Source: Vespa crabro
Taxonomy: Eukaryota; Arthropoda; Insecta; Hymenoptera; Vespidae
NCBI RefSeq assembly: GCF_910589235.1
Contig: NC_060962.1
Coordinates: forward strand, 2,141,732 to 2,205,731
Length of the DNA stretch: 64,000 nucleotides
Direction: 5' to 3'
Below the pieces are notes generated by a model. The model made no database searches, was not told where the DNA came from, and saw only the letters and a program-made list of their open reading frames with translations. The position numbers were made by a program, and so were the translations under genes. Below, in pieces: positions 1-13,732 of this stretch; the first letter of the stretch is position 1; every line of letters starts with the position of its first letter.

Positions 1-336
1 CCAACTTATAGGAACTAGCCAGATATCGTGATTTATCGATACTACAAACAATAGTGTCGTACATTAGTAAACGATTTTCTTAAACGCTCTTTTCGATATT
101 GTCGTATTCTCGTTAATATATATATATATATATATATCGATTTCAGATATCAACATTTATAAAAAAGGAATGTATTTTATTGGTCTTTAGTAAGTTTCAT
201 TTTATTTACAAGATTAGGAAAAAAGAAAAGGAAAGAAAGAAAGATAAGATGAAATGTAATTGATATTCGATGAAGGGAATACCAAAAGGTAGTCGAATCG
301 GTGGTTAACCGTAGCTGCCGCTCCATAAAATCGCCC

Positions 337-358
337 ACGTGATCCACATCACGTGATC
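337..358. promoter_or_regulatory. Paired CACGTG E-boxes
   Basis: Two perfect CACGTG palindromes start at 337 and 351, 14 bp apart. The second sits in a 10-bp palindrome, ATCACGTGAT, at 349-358. CACGTG is the core site of bHLH factors such as Myc/Max, Clock/Cycle and MITF/TFEB relatives. No adjacent gene is visible, so a regulatory role is inference. Confidence 0.3.
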
Positions 359-3184
359 AGCACCGGTTCGAATTTCCTTATTGGTTTCTTCGTTACAAGT
401 ATTTCTCGCACAGGTCCTGTGACCCGTAATGCAGCATCTTTGTCAAGTATGTATGCGCAACAGCGCAACAAACCGCATCAGGCATACCTAAAAATAACTT
501 CTGGTTGTTCTCACCGTCTTCTGAGAAAAAATGCCTTATCATGAATTGTCGTTAATATAATCCTAGTATTTATTATTTTGAATTAAACTACCTATAATTA
601 AATAATTCTATCTTCGGATTCCTAAAATATCTACAAATCATAGTAAATAAACATAAATAAATAAAAATAAATAAACATATACCATTTCATAATTAAAAGC
701 AATAAATTTATGAATATTTTAATAACTAAATTGTCAATTGATTGCTCGGAAACTAAATATATAGATACCCGAAATATTTACATTGTCAAATCGTTTGGAG
801 TAAGCGTCGAGATTACATAAAATCTTAAGAAAGCAAAAAGTAACCTCGACGAGTATTTCCGGAAGAAGCTTTACGAATGGAATTCTATGTTGTCTGGATT
901 TCGAGTCGAGTCGTCGTTTTCCTTCTCGAATGTATGTCAATGGATTTGTCGTTGTTTCGTTCGTTCCTTATCGGACACACCCACTCGATTATGCGAACTT
1001 ACGTATACGTTATGGATGAGAAGTAGGTGGAGATGGTTGATCGTAACGATCGATGACGAGGACTTCCTTTGCGTATCGGAAAGGAGAAGGAAGGAAGTTT
1101 AACTTTCATCGCGTTCTTTTCTCTCACCCCTTTCTTCGTGGCTACTTGAAAAAAATCGTGCCGACCGTTGTAACGAGAGGCGGCGAAAGAATCTGGAAGT
1201 AACGTTATCCTTTCTCGGTGGAATCCCCAAAAGGATGGTAAGAAAAAAGAAGGAGCGAGAGAGAAAGAAGAGAAATAAAAAAAGAAAAGAAAAGAAGGAG
1301 AAAAAGAAGGGCCCACCTTTGCAACTAATTTGCACGTGAGCTCGTGTCATACTTCTTTATCAGCCTGAAATAGTTGAGCAGGAGGACCCACGGAATCATT
1401 TTCGATGTACCGTTATTTGCGAGAGTATTGTCGCTATAAAAGTGTTTTCGTCATCGACTTAACAATCTATCCTACTTCCTTCATTTTTACTCTCGCCTCT
1501 TCGTTCAAACGTCTAAGATATTGATCGAATGGATATTTTCAAAATCGGAGTCGTTTGTCATCGTCGAAAATAGTCTTTATCTTTCGAAGCTGATGTAATG
1601 GGTACCTATATTTCTTTTCTAGTTTTTCTCTATAAGTTTGACAAAACTATAGAAATAAAAAAACATTTTTATATTATATAAATAAATATTTGTATAATAT
1701 CATTCGCACTAATATTTTGTTACATTTCTCTCCGTATTTTTCTGGATTTACAGTGAACATAAGCAGGATCGAGAAAATAACGGCAATGAGTTTTTATTAT
1801 ATTAAGATAAACATCGACTACCTTAAGCGTTGGATATATTAAAGATCGCAAGAAAAAAGCTGCCGAACTAAAAACCTCGGCATGATTATAAAAATATATC
1901 GCCTGACGTCTCATCAGGATGTACGGTACTTCAGAAAAAAATCTCTGCAAAAGGGGATGAAAATGCTGAGTAACACGTTCACACATTCATGAGTTCGTTT
2001 TTTCGTCATCTAAAATAAAATTAGAGATCTAACAAGTTCTCACGAGCGAATACGCAAATCTGTTTCTTTCTATTTTTTTTTTCTTTCTATTTTTATTAGA
2101 ACAAAGATGCTCGAGGAAGGAAGACTCTCAAAGATAATCAATAGTCATTAATCTCGATCTGTAATTCATCTCTCAATCCTTTCGTCCATCAAAAATGAAT
2201 ACCGCTAAAATTCAACTTTTTTGTTATTGAAACAATAACATCGTAGATCCAATTATTTCCATCTGAAAACGTCGAATTTTAAGTATGGTATCAAATAAAT
2301 ACCTTGTATAAACTTGTTGATTCAGAAAGAACAGATAGGCTCGAAAATCAAATTATTCAATTATATAAGAAATTTCTTTGATATTAATACACTTTTTAAC
2401 AAATATGCCACGCTGTAGACATTGTCAATCTTTAAGATTAATTTCGATACGAGCTCGAGGTTTTAAGATCCCAACCTTTCATGACCGTTGGTGCATAGTC
2501 AACTTTTTGAATACGAATGACTTGTCGAAACCGGCCCTGGGCCTGATACTCCAAGATGCAAATGTCATCGTTTGACTTTTTTTACCTCTCTTCTCCTGTC
2601 TCTCCCTCTCCCTCCCCCCCCCTCTCTCTCTCTCTTTCTCTTCCAAGTCAAGTCGTTCATAAGAATATTCCGTTATACTTTGTCCAAAAGTTTATACGAC
2701 GTCTTCGTCGTCATCCGATGCAACGTTTAAGTAACCGAGTACGCGTGACTAAATAAATTTCATCGGGCAAAGCTGATCCGACACAATGCATATTTATATT
2801 CGCTGTTGGTCTTGCACCTCCCCATACGTTTCTTCTTTGCTTGCTCTTAATATCTACGTTCTAATGTATTTATTAAAGCGATTAATGTTTGAAATTTCAT
2901 GTTGATATCTTGTTGGAAATTCATTTGATCAATTTTTTTATCGATGTTACTAAACGAAAATTATTGATAATATTCACAATAATTTATTTTGTAGGACGCA
3001 TGATGAAAAGATTCATAACAACATAATTTATATCATCAAATCGATTTTTTCTCTCTGTCTCTTTCTCTATTATATAATTATAATAAGGAGTAACTATAAT
3101 AACGGATCTCCAGAGGACAAAGTTGAACTCGTTAAAATGATTTAATATTCTTGAAATAGTTCTACAGAAATTGTAACTCCAAAT

Positions 3185-3187
<3 letters not shown>

Positions 3188-3217
<30 letters not shown>
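3188..3217. repeat. (GA)n microsatellite
   Basis: Uninterrupted GA dinucleotide run of about 15 units in non-coding DNA. Confidence 0.9.
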
Positions 3218-3221
<4 letters not shown>

Positions 3222-5708
3222 CTAATCTTGCTAGCGTGAGATCTCATTATCGTGCTTTTATAGAAAGCACTTAACTAATAAACTACCGTAAATCTTGTTA
3301 TAGCTCGATGCGAGTCAGGACATCGACGGACGAAGTAAATTTTTGTCACTTTATCGTGTTAAAGTGATTTATAACGTCAACATAAATTAATGATCTCAGA
3401 TATAAGTTACTATCATTATCAAGAATTTCGGAAGTATAATCTTACATAATTTACTTATTTACAATTAATGGTAGAAATTATTTTCAGAAATAATACAATA
3501 GTTTTCTAATATGTTTCCTTTTTTACATTTTTAATATCAAAAACCATTCTTATCTAATATGTGTTATTTCTTCCATAGTAGCACAATTAAATACGCTGTT
3601 TAGCATTTTTATCGTGTTTTGGCACGTAGTTCTATCTCATTTAATATAATATATTAACAAATTATTATAATCTATTAAGACTCTACAAAGAGTTATAAAA
3701 GAAGAGCAAACTTTCGATGTCTGACATTTTTTCACATTTTTCTCTTTCTTTCTCTCCTTTTTTTCCTTTACTTGATATCGACATTTCTCGCATGTTCATT
3801 TATTTCGTTCCGTTATACTAATCGTATGTATCTCAATAATGACGCCATATTTACATCAGAGGATCTTTTATATCGTGGAAACGATATACCAGAATAAAAA
3901 ATAGGAAAGAGGATAGCAGTCATTAGTAATTCAAATGGAATCTGCAAAACGGTTGTTCGAGATGCATCATATTGATTAATCTTTTTGCCTTTAGCAAAAT
4001 ACCAAAAATTACTTTTTCTCTCTCTCGCTCTCTCTCTTTCTCTTTGCTATGTATCAATATAAAAATCGAAGATTATATTGTCTTCGATATTTCTTTTATT
4101 TTGTTTACAATTAATTATCATTTTACGATTCTATTTTTTGAGGAAAAAGTTTAATTGTAAAATCTGGATTTTCTTGAAAAAATTTAGTTTAAAAAGTTGT
4201 AAAATCAAAGAAACATTTGATGAACACAACACATAACTATCGAAGAAATGAATGTACAGTTGCAACAGGATATCGTTCTTTGACAATTCTAATTAAATAT
4301 TATTGTCATTCCTCCATTATATTAATCTGATATAAATATCACACGTGTTTTGTAGAAATAACAAGAAGAGATACAAAAGGATATACGTCATGTTGACGTT
4401 CGAATCTCAATTGTTTCTAACTTTCCTGAAGAACTTTCTTATGTCATAAGCAAACTCATATCTTTAAACGATTTCGTAGCCAGTTCGCTTTTTTTATTCC
4501 TACTTGTATGTAGGAACATATTTATCGTTGTATATGTTTTAATAGAATTGCGAAATATACTTTGAAAAAAGAATAACAGGACGAACTGATCTTAGACGGT
4601 ATGTTACAGACCGTTAATAATACCGGACGCAAGACAGCCATGATTAGTCGTGATTCAGTCGTCCTTGATATGTTGATAGATCGAATTTACCAGAAGACGA
4701 ATGATAAAGAACAAGTAAAAATCAACCTCGCATTAATTATAATATTTTTATAAGTAACATGGAATTAAAAAAAGGAATTAGAAAGAAATAGATAATAGAG
4801 TTGTTTACGTTCTATTCGATAAAGAATTGAAATTTTTTTGATTCGTTGATTTCTTCTGCAGCAAGAAAAAATAGACTTTTCATTGATAATACTAAACATT
4901 ATTTTTAAATAATAAATTTACATTTTAGCAGATGTAAAAAACGATTCTAAATTTCGTAAGATTGTTATCATTAGACATGTTACATACGAAAGAATGCAAT
5001 TAATAGATATTACTCATCGAATTCGTCGTTTCATAAAACTTATTGTCTTCTTAAGGATTCATTTTTTATATAGATCATATTTTTAAATTAAGAAAAAAGC
5101 AAAGAAAGGAGGAATTACGTTTGAAGATGATTTTTACGCTGGTAATGATGAATTTCTAACATTCCAACTCATAGTAAGAATTATGAGATCACTCGGCCAT
5201 TCAGATTGCTCGAATGGATTAGAACAAAAACTGTAGAGTCGCGGCTGCGGATTCTAATGACACCGCGAAAAATGTGAAGAATGTTGAATGAATCTTTCAC
5301 GAAGGAAGGTCCGGTGTGCGCGGAATAAATGAATAAAAGCGTTCCTCGACCCGTAGAATCTATCGGTTATACGATTTAAACGATTGATTTTTGTTAGTGT
5401 CAGAATCATTCCTAGCCTACTCTTGTCTTTTCGTTTTCCTTATTCTATTATTAAATTATTTACCGTTAGTGACACTTAAAAATTTTCATATCGTGGTGAA
5501 ATACATCTGTCGAAAAAGAACAAAAATTTAGATAAGAGAGAGAGTTTTGCTTGATAAATAAAAAAGTCATTGTTTACGATCGATTACAAATTAATTTCAA
5601 TTTAAAAACGATAAGACATGACGAATGATTTATTTTTTCGAATACTAACACGTTCGAGGAAAGTTATTAACGAATTGTAAAGCTGTTCTTAGAAGGGCTC
5701 AATGGCTT

Positions 5709-5710
<2 letters not shown>

Positions 5711-5739
<29 letters not shown>
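5711..5739. repeat. Poly-T tract
   Basis: A run of 29 consecutive T residues. It could be a homopolymer expansion or, read on the minus strand, the A-tail scar of a retroposed sequence. No retroposed body was recognised beside it. Confidence 0.85.
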
Positions 5740-5744
<5 letters not shown>

Positions 5745-5874
5745 TTTAGACACTTTAATTAGTCATTTATCTTGGCTCGCTTTACACACGAAAAACTTTT
5801 ATCTCTCGTGGCGAAAATTTTTTCGTCGGTACGAAAGCTTTTTTATCAGACATTAAGAAGGAGAAAAAAGAAAT

Positions 5875-5906
5875 AGAAAGAAAGAAAGACAGAGAGAAAG
5901 AGGAAC

Positions 5907-6000
<94 letters not shown>
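5875..6000. repeat. Long interrupted (GA)n / (GAAA)n tract
   Basis: About 125 bp of nearly pure purine on the + strand: GA dinucleotides interrupted by a few AAAG steps. Long homopurine tracts can adopt triplex (H-DNA) structures and, when GA-rich, recruit GAGA-type factors in insects. There is no gene next to it here. Confidence 0.9.
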
Positions 6001-7442
6001 TTACTCGTTTAATTAGAAGTTATGGTAATCGTTGGGTTTTACCCAACCTCGCATATACGGATTAATGTGCCATGAGAGTCATAATGTCGTTGCAATTAGA
6101 TACTCGATAAAACGATAATGGACAAATTAATTTTCGGAGATGGTTAACACAATGATGAGTCGATATCATGTCTTGTATTAAATTATGTGTACAATATTTG
6201 GTAAAGAAAAAGAATGTTCATAACGAAAAATTTCGTGATTCGTCCAAATATTCTTAAGACTTTGAATTCAACAGTCGACTGATTCCTTATTTCCTTTTTT
6301 TCACAGCTTTTCTATCGTTTGTGGAATAATTAGAGTGTTTATCGCAAAATCCTGATGCTGACGAAACATAAAAGGTATTCTTCGGCATCGGAAAAGAATA
6401 TCTCAGAGTATACCAAACAAGATATACGTCATTTGCCCATCTTCAAGAATACAAATTTATTCGTAATACTTGCTTTCAAAGACGATGTATGTACGTGTAT
6501 TTTAAATCTCTTCAGGAACTCTTTTCTTTTCTTTTTTCTTTTTTTTTCAATCATGTTTAGCATCTCGATAAGTAGCGGTAAACCAATCAATCGTAAAACG
6601 ATACCTCACGCAAGAACGAAGACAAGTTACATTTTTGCCACCGTATAAATCTTCTGTCATCTTCTCTTCTTTTGACCAAAAGATTCTGTTTCTTTTTTTC
6701 TCTTTCTTTTTCTTTTTATCTTGACTTCGGACACTGATTACACGTCCTTATCCCTGAAGATGTTTAGAGAACATACGATGCCAAAATTTACATATCGTCG
6801 AGCGTCGTTAGAATGGCAAATTAGCGGCCGGAAAAAGCAATCCTTTTTTGTTGGACCAAACTTTACTGGTAAATTGTTCAACATCCGTTCTCAAATTACG
6901 TCTTGATTTGAGAAAAGAATTTTTTCAAAATACATAGCATTGTTATAGGTAATGAGATCGAAAGAATTGATGAATAAAAATTGAAAAAAATCATCGCAAC
7001 GTAAAAATAATAAAATATTTGAAAAGGAGAAGAAAGTCTTGACGTGTAATTTGCGAGAACGAAAGGATTTCAAAAAATATCGCTAATAACATGGTCTTTA
7101 TCTTCTCGGCTTCTTTGCGTAAAATCCAGGAACAGTGAAACGAAGTAAACGACGAGATTCTTAGAAAAGAGTAACATTAAAGCAACCCCAAGAGTAACTC
7201 GGTAATAAACAAAGGCCATTAAACTTACTCACGCATAGTTGTATATCTGTAAGTGCGGGAGGTAAAGTGTACAGGTGCAGGAAAGTTAAATTTTTGTTTA
7301 AACTCGGTAAAATAGAAGGTTTATTTTTGTCACCCGCTTTGTTAATTACATTTGGTGTAGGTACACTCGCACGTACGTTGCGAGGGAACCTGAATCACAG
7401 GAGTCTCAGAATGGCAAAAATCTGAGTAAAGATGAGAGGGAG

Positions 7443-7483
<41 letters not shown>

Positions 7484-10400
7484 AGAGAACGAGAGAGAAA
7501 GGTGGTAAACGTTCGTACGAATGGATGGGGGAAGAAAGAAGAGAGAAAAAATTCAAAGAGATGCAAAGAGGTAGTCCGGCTTATTTACAAGTTCTGCTTG
7601 CTTTCAAGAGCTCCCGCCAAAGAGAAATACCGCTTCGAGTTTCTCGATACGAGGTGAATGAGAGAGATAAAAAAGAATGCGTGCATTATCGATCTTCATT
7701 TCTATTCATTATTCATCGGATTCATCATCGGATACTTGCTCTCATTGATTGTAAAATTATATCGCAAACAATTTGCATTAGATAAAAAAAAGATCCGTCT
7801 GAGAAAATTTCTTATCATTATAATATTCCATAAAATCGCGAAGATTGATGCTATCCAGTTTTTGTTTCAGTAGGTAACGAGGGACACGAAGGTTTGGGGA
7901 GTACTAAATAATCTATAGAAAAAGAGGGAAACGAAGAGAGAAAAGAAGAAGAAAAAGATTGATCCTTCCGCATCGAGAGAAAAATTGTAAGAACGTCTGA
8001 ATCGGTTGTCCCTTGAGAGAAGGAATAATTCATGGATACTTCTCATACGTTCTTTCGATCGTTTACTTGAGGATTTTCCTTTGGATAGGACCGAAAGACG
8101 TACTTCCGCGCTTTATTCCGCAGCTCGTTAATTCAATCTTCTTTCCTTCCTTCGTTGCCTCCCCACAAGAATCCACAAGACAGGACAGGGGATTGCCATA
8201 ATCGCCACTGGACAACAACAAAGGGGTAAAACGTGCCGTCAGAATTTTTCACCGTCGACATTTATGGTGAGCACTTCTTGAGATACGATCCATTGTATGA
8301 TTCTCTTTCTACTTTCCTGTCCCTCTCTTACTCTCCCTATGTGTTTATTTTACGTATACGCAACAGGATCGTAACTAATGATTATAACAAAATCATACGA
8401 CTATTATATCGTCCTTGATGATGATAATTATAATACTTAAAACGTGAATAATTAATATTAATGGTAATAATCATGGTATAATACTTAACGAGTATATAGT
8501 GTGCAAATTCTAAATCATCATTAAAGTTTATTGCTGAACAATTTTCTATTCTAATTTCGAGACTTCGTTCCACTCGAGAAAGAATCTTGACAAATGTTTC
8601 CTCTTTGATATTACAAGAAGTAGATACTCTGTAACCATCCTATCCTTCGAGATCATCGAAGATAAAATCACATGAATCCACTTGCCGGAAGGCAATCCTC
8701 TAAGATTTTTAAATATCTTTTTTCTTAATATGAAAGGCTTCAGGTGTTAAATTGAATAGTTTACTTTTGATATCGGAATTTAATATCATAAACGCCCACC
8801 CATTCAAACTCTCAAGTAAAATCACCTATGTGATGGGAAACGAAAATAGTATTTGAAAATTAACTTCGATAAGAATTAATATTGTATTCTTAACATGAAC
8901 AAATAAGTTAATGAACGGTCGTAATAATAAATATTTAATATAAGAATAAACGACAAAAAAAATTTCTTTATCGGAGTAAATCATCCTTCAAAAAAATAAC
9001 CTCCGTGAAAATAATACAGCCCTGAGGCACACATAGGAGCAAATAGAAGTACCAGTATCTAGTAAATAAAATGCTTCCGTTGCGCTTCCCTTCACCTCGT
9101 AGCATTTAACCTTAACACGAACGTGCTGGATATAAAAGGGATAAAAGGAAAGGAAGAATAATAATAAAAATAAAACAAAATAAAAGGATAAAAAATAAAA
9201 GTGCAGATACAAAATTCCCACGAGGCGCCTCGTTATATACATCGTGCGAGCGCCGGTTCTTACCGTTGATGATCGTTGATAATGATAATGATAATCATCG
9301 TGGTTTCTTTTACAGTAAAACTAACCCGACGAAAGAAAGCAACGGTTGATCGTGATCTCTTGTTCGCACGTGACCGCCCACAAGACGATCCCGCGAACTT
9401 CTTCGTCTATCTATCTTTTTTCCTATCCTTCTTCCACCAACTCAGTTCTTCCTCCTTTTCCTCTTGTTCTCCTCTTCCACGCGTTTTCTCCGCGAAGTTG
9501 AACGAACTGTTGTCGCATCGGCCACTGACCGTCGTCCTTTTCGTCGTCCTCCGTGAGTCAAACATGGACTCTGATAATTTGATTAAGGGGACTCTCTTCC
9601 TATACGTTAAAAATTTCTCATGAAATGAGAATTCTCATGTTTACAATTTTTGTCCGATTTTAAAGATCAATCTAATATGATCCTTTCACATTTTTGAAAC
9701 GCTTTTACTTACATGAAAATTATGCATTTATGCAAAGAAAATGATGTTTTTCAAAAATCAAACACAATCATCTTGTTAAAAAAACCTTTATCTTATGAAT
9801 GAGCCTTTGATCATTAAAGTTGGACAGAAATTGCGTCCAGGAGAATTTATGATGATTCCATGCAAGTATTCTTGTACCATGCAGGTTATGCTATCTCATA
9901 TCGAGAAAATGACGATGACATTATACGTTTCTCTAATTTCGCGCTTTACTTCTTTTGTAAATATAAAAAAGACGACACAGTTGTCTTTATTTTCTGCTAT
10001 CTTGGACTCGATATTTATACGAGTTTCGTTGGTATTCCGAAATATATTATTCGATTATTTATATATATACATACATAAAAATTTATTATTATTCCGATTG
10101 AACCCTCAAAATGATGTTTGTAAGAGAAATTATGTTTTAACGTATGATGAAGACAATTGTGATTGTCTTGAGCTTAGTGGCTCATTTTCCTTTTTAAATT
10201 CTTCGAAAAAAACAAAGAATTTCTACATTTTCCTGAACTTCTTACAATTAGTTACGTAGATTTTCATCAGTCTCCGGCAATAACTTTTTTTTCAAGGAAA
10301 AAATATTGTCCTTTCCATATCTGTTCTTTCTCACACAAACTCAAATATATGCATCTATATATGTAGAATCATGATTACACATATAATAAATACAATAGGA

Positions 10401-13300
10401 GAAATGATTATTTCGGAGAATGATTAAATGATTATATAGGAAAAATTTATTTCTTTGGAACTCTCTTGTGGTGCAATGATCAAGATATTAACGCTTCGTA
10501 TGTTAATCACTGTCGGGCCATTTAAATCGCCTTATGTATCTATCACAGCAAGACCGTTGGTTTTCGCAATATGTTGGTCCCTTTCTTTGTTAATTTCTAA
10601 AAAAAAATGTAAAAGGAACACTTGAAACCAAGCAATATGGCAAAATAAACGAAGGAAGAAAAATTGTAATACTTCTTGCAATGGGACTTATATGCAAGTA
10701 TATATATCTATTAATTTCTTCTAAATTAGTTTATTATTATAATAAATTGTTTTAGATAGATTAGAGAAAAAAAAGTAATGCGCCTAATGTCAAACGAGTA
10801 TGTGAGGAACATCAACGTTTATCTAGAAATCGCATGTTTCGTTTCTTTTACAGGATATCTATTGACTTCGTACCAGCTATTTTCTAAAAATAGATTAGAC
10901 AATTGTTAGTCAATAGTTAGACAATAGTTAGTCAATTAGACATTGTCTGATGTCTCATTGACAACTCAGTTCTTTACTTCACGCATTCCGACAGCGCATG
11001 AGGGGTACAATGTACCTATACTAGCATACATACCGACACGATAAATCAAGAGAAGAGACAGAGTTTAATATGCTTTTAATTTATTTTTTCTTCATTTGTC
11101 GCTACTAAAATCACACACGTCTTGAAGAACATTAAATGAACAACCTTAACGATTATCTGGTGTAAAGAAAAGAAAAAAAAAGAAATGCATTGTATTGAAA
11201 AAAAGAAAACAACTTGTACAAGTTACTATTCGTTCATTGTAACTTTTGTCCTTCCATCGAGTCGTTAAGTTTTCTTTTTTCCTTTTCTTCTTTTTATCTC
11301 ATTAAAGTTGTTTCGTTTTGAAATACTTGGAAATGTATTACAATATCTTATGACATTTTTCTATTTCATAATGTTAGTAATATTCGATAGAGCATACCCA
11401 TGAAAGATACTCATGGATTTTCATATGAAAACGCATATCTCGACTGATAAGATAAAAAAATCGCTTTCTGTTATCCTCCATTTTCTTGTTTTGAAATTCA
11501 TCTTTTTTTCCAACTTCTCGCGGAATAAAAAATATAAAAAATCCGATGTAAGAGCATTGATGCGGAAAAATAATAAACAATGCGATAAAAAGAAGGCGAT
11601 TCGTATCATCGATGAAACGAATGTTAATATCAAGGCCACGAATCAAGGAAAAATCCTATCAGTATGTGTTACTAACGACCTTTCTCTTTTTTTTATAAAG
11701 ATAAATCCCTTTTTTTATAATCATAACGATGCACGCATGTAGTTCGCATTTATATAATATGCGTTAAATCCAACGGAAGCGTTCAATTAAAAAGGTACTT
11801 ATTACGAGCTTGGTCAATCGATTGATTTTCCTTCTTGAACAAATATAAAATACTCAGACTACACATAACTGATATAAGTATGAAAATGATTAATGATCTC
11901 TATAGTTCTTATGGGACATAAAATATAGAACTCATATTATATTCCTTATTCAACACTTCTGAGTTAGATATATCAGTGCGACGTTAATGAGTCCACTTTG
12001 TTTTGTCTACTTACTTGTATTTTATCCTTCCAACCTTCCTAATTATCTTGGCGAAGTAAACTTGAAAACCGGCCTCCGATATCTTCGCCGAAGTTAACAT
12101 ATACTTATATTATCGATATCTGAACAATTCTAACAAATGTAAAATAATAATAAACGTTTTCTGTAAGACATTAAATTTATCCATAATCTGAGAATAATAT
12201 ATCTTTCTAAATTCTATATTTCAACATTAATGTATATTTAATAAAAAAATATACTTATTGTTACTATTCGATCATTTATTTGCACTGCGTTTATTATTGC
12301 ATTTAATATTTTTTTTTCTCCTACATATTTATAGATACCTATCTTGCAAAGAAATAGAAAGATAACAGAAAATTTCAAGGAATAAGTCCACCAATTTTAA
12401 CTTGTCTAATCTACAAAATTTACCGTTATCCCATAGAGGTCTTTAAAAGAAACGTCAAAAAACGTTGTAAAGATACATAGGTATGCGAAGGCATTTATTC
12501 TACCGTGACAGATAAGGAAATACACCGAAATGAAGATGATTCGAAGGTCATCAATAATATCGACATATCTTGTAAATGAGCCTTTGAATCGTTTTGAATG
12601 GAATGTTGCGTGAAGGAACATTATTTCAAATATGAATTTCATAATTTTAATTTTATCTATTTTTCGAGCGTATGCACGAACCTACTTTTTTGATCATATA
12701 AAATAATGCATGAATTTTAATATTAAATATTTAGGTTCTCGTTAAAATAACTATTTAATCAGATCACTCAATGATTCATAAATTGGTATGATAAAGAAAA
12801 AAAAAATGTTACCTAAGATATTAAATTAAATATTGATTAAAAATATCCGTTTGTCATTACCAAGAAAAATTTATTTCATACTCTCGATTATCTTCATCTA
12901 GGAAAAAAGACAAGGTAATAACCCTCGGAGAAAAAGGACGTTAGTGAGGGTGAATTTCATTGAAGTGACGATAAGATGGCGAAAGAAAGAAAGGAAGAGA
13001 AATGTAAGAAGAAGAAGGAAGGAAGGAAGAAAAGAACATTCTTGATATCCTTGGATACCAAGAAAATCCTTGGATATGATCGTGCCAGTGTAATATGTAA
13101 CAAGTATTGAGCATGTAACGATCGGTACACGGTTTGTGCCCCCTTCCACCTTCCCCAGAGGAAAGATCAAGCTACGATTCTTCCTCGCGTACGCATATGC
13201 ACGCGAACGAATGATCGAGTGAACGAGTAAGCGAGCGTCCTCTTCGTCTTCGCCCTCTCTCCATCTTTCTTTCTCTCTCTCCCGTATCTGTGTGTACGCT
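6001..13300. other. Non-coding region, no gene recognised
   Basis: No frame resembles a known protein. A (GA)n microsatellite lies at about 7447-7480. Base composition shifts toward higher G+C near 9240-9560 and again near 13130-13300 on approaching the promoter described below. A polypyrimidine tract ending in AG near 9315 and a GTGAGT near 9552 could bracket an exon, but nothing else supports one. Confidence 0.55.
7447..7480. repeat. (GA)n microsatellite
   Basis: Pure GA dinucleotide run of about 17 units. Confidence 0.9.
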
Positions 13301-13314
13301 TAACGCACACGGCT

Positions 13315-13385
13315 AAGCCAATTGGAGAGCCAAGACTTGGCCAAGTCTTTATAAGTAGGAGCCATCCGAGTCCTCAGGACTTACT
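13315..13385 (+). promoter_or_regulatory. Core promoter with CCAAT and TATA boxes
   Basis: A CCAATTGG palindrome (CCAAT on both strands) lies at 13318-13325. An 18-bp perfect palindrome follows at 13332-13349. A TATAAG box starts at 13350, and an initiator-like CTCAGGAC has its A at 13376, about 26 bp downstream of the TATA start, as expected for RNA polymerase II. The flanks are CpG-richer than the surroundings. The arrangement reads clearly as a + strand promoter. The gene it drives is not certain; the chitin-binding gene at 23.7 kb is the nearest + strand candidate. Confidence 0.6.
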
Positions 13386-13482
13386 CCCTCTCGAGGAACG
13401 TACCACGATCGGCGACCGATTTTGCAGAATAGTTTCTCAAAAGACGTCGTTCGTATAAGAGTAGCCCTCGACTGTTCCAACA

Positions 13483-13519
<37 letters not shown>

Positions 13520-13732
13520 AGAAAGAGAGAAAAAGGGTGGAAGAGAAAGAGTGTTCTTGTCGTTTATTACTCCTGTTGTTTCTGCTTGGAAATGAAGAAG
13601 GAAATTTATTCCGAAGATCGAATAATCTAAAGGAAAGCTATAGAAATTACGGAAGATGCGGAAGAAGTCTATAGATCGTCATTGAAGGAGTTAGGATCTA
13701 TATTCTCTATGAGTATCTTCCCTTTCAATAAG
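13376..13732 (+). other. Candidate first exon ending in a consensus splice donor
   Basis: This is transcribed sequence predicted from the TATA-driven start near 13376 to a perfect donor (AAG followed by GTAAGT) at 13732/13733. It contains a (GA)n tract and an ATG at 13709 that opens eight codons (MSIFPFNK) in phase 0 at the donor. If spliced to the acceptor at 23713, that frame would continue out of frame with the signal-peptide ATG at 23733 and then stop, so it would be an upstream ORF. If another exon intervenes, it could be a true start. The link to the downstream gene is inference. Confidence 0.4.
13485..13526. repeat. (GA)n microsatellite in the candidate first exon
   Basis: GA dinucleotide run with GGGAGGGA interruptions, inside the predicted transcribed leader. 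It would give the mRNA a purine-only stretch. Confidence 0.85.

Larger units (their letters stand above)
1..5710. other. Non-coding A+T-rich region, no gene recognised
   Basis: Open frames here are short and low-complexity and none resembles a known family. The stretch holds a (TA)n run near 114-137, paired CACGTG sites near 337-358, a C/CT-rich run near 2613-2640, a (GA)n run near 3188-3217 and a somewhat CpG-richer patch near 5200-5350. It may be intergenic DNA or intron of a gene outside the window. The sequence alone does not decide. Confidence 0.6.

Noticed and set aside
360..375. GGTTCGAAT resembling a tRNA B-box
   Set aside because: No A-box, anticodon stem or acceptor pairing can be laid out around it.
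6355..6648. 97-codon + strand frame
   Set aside because: Low-complexity Phe/Leu stretch, no family match and no splice or promoter context.
10544..10565. TATCACAGC, the seed of the miR-2/miR-13 family
   Set aside because: The sequence after the seed does not match and no complementary arm of a hairpin lies within about 80 bp.
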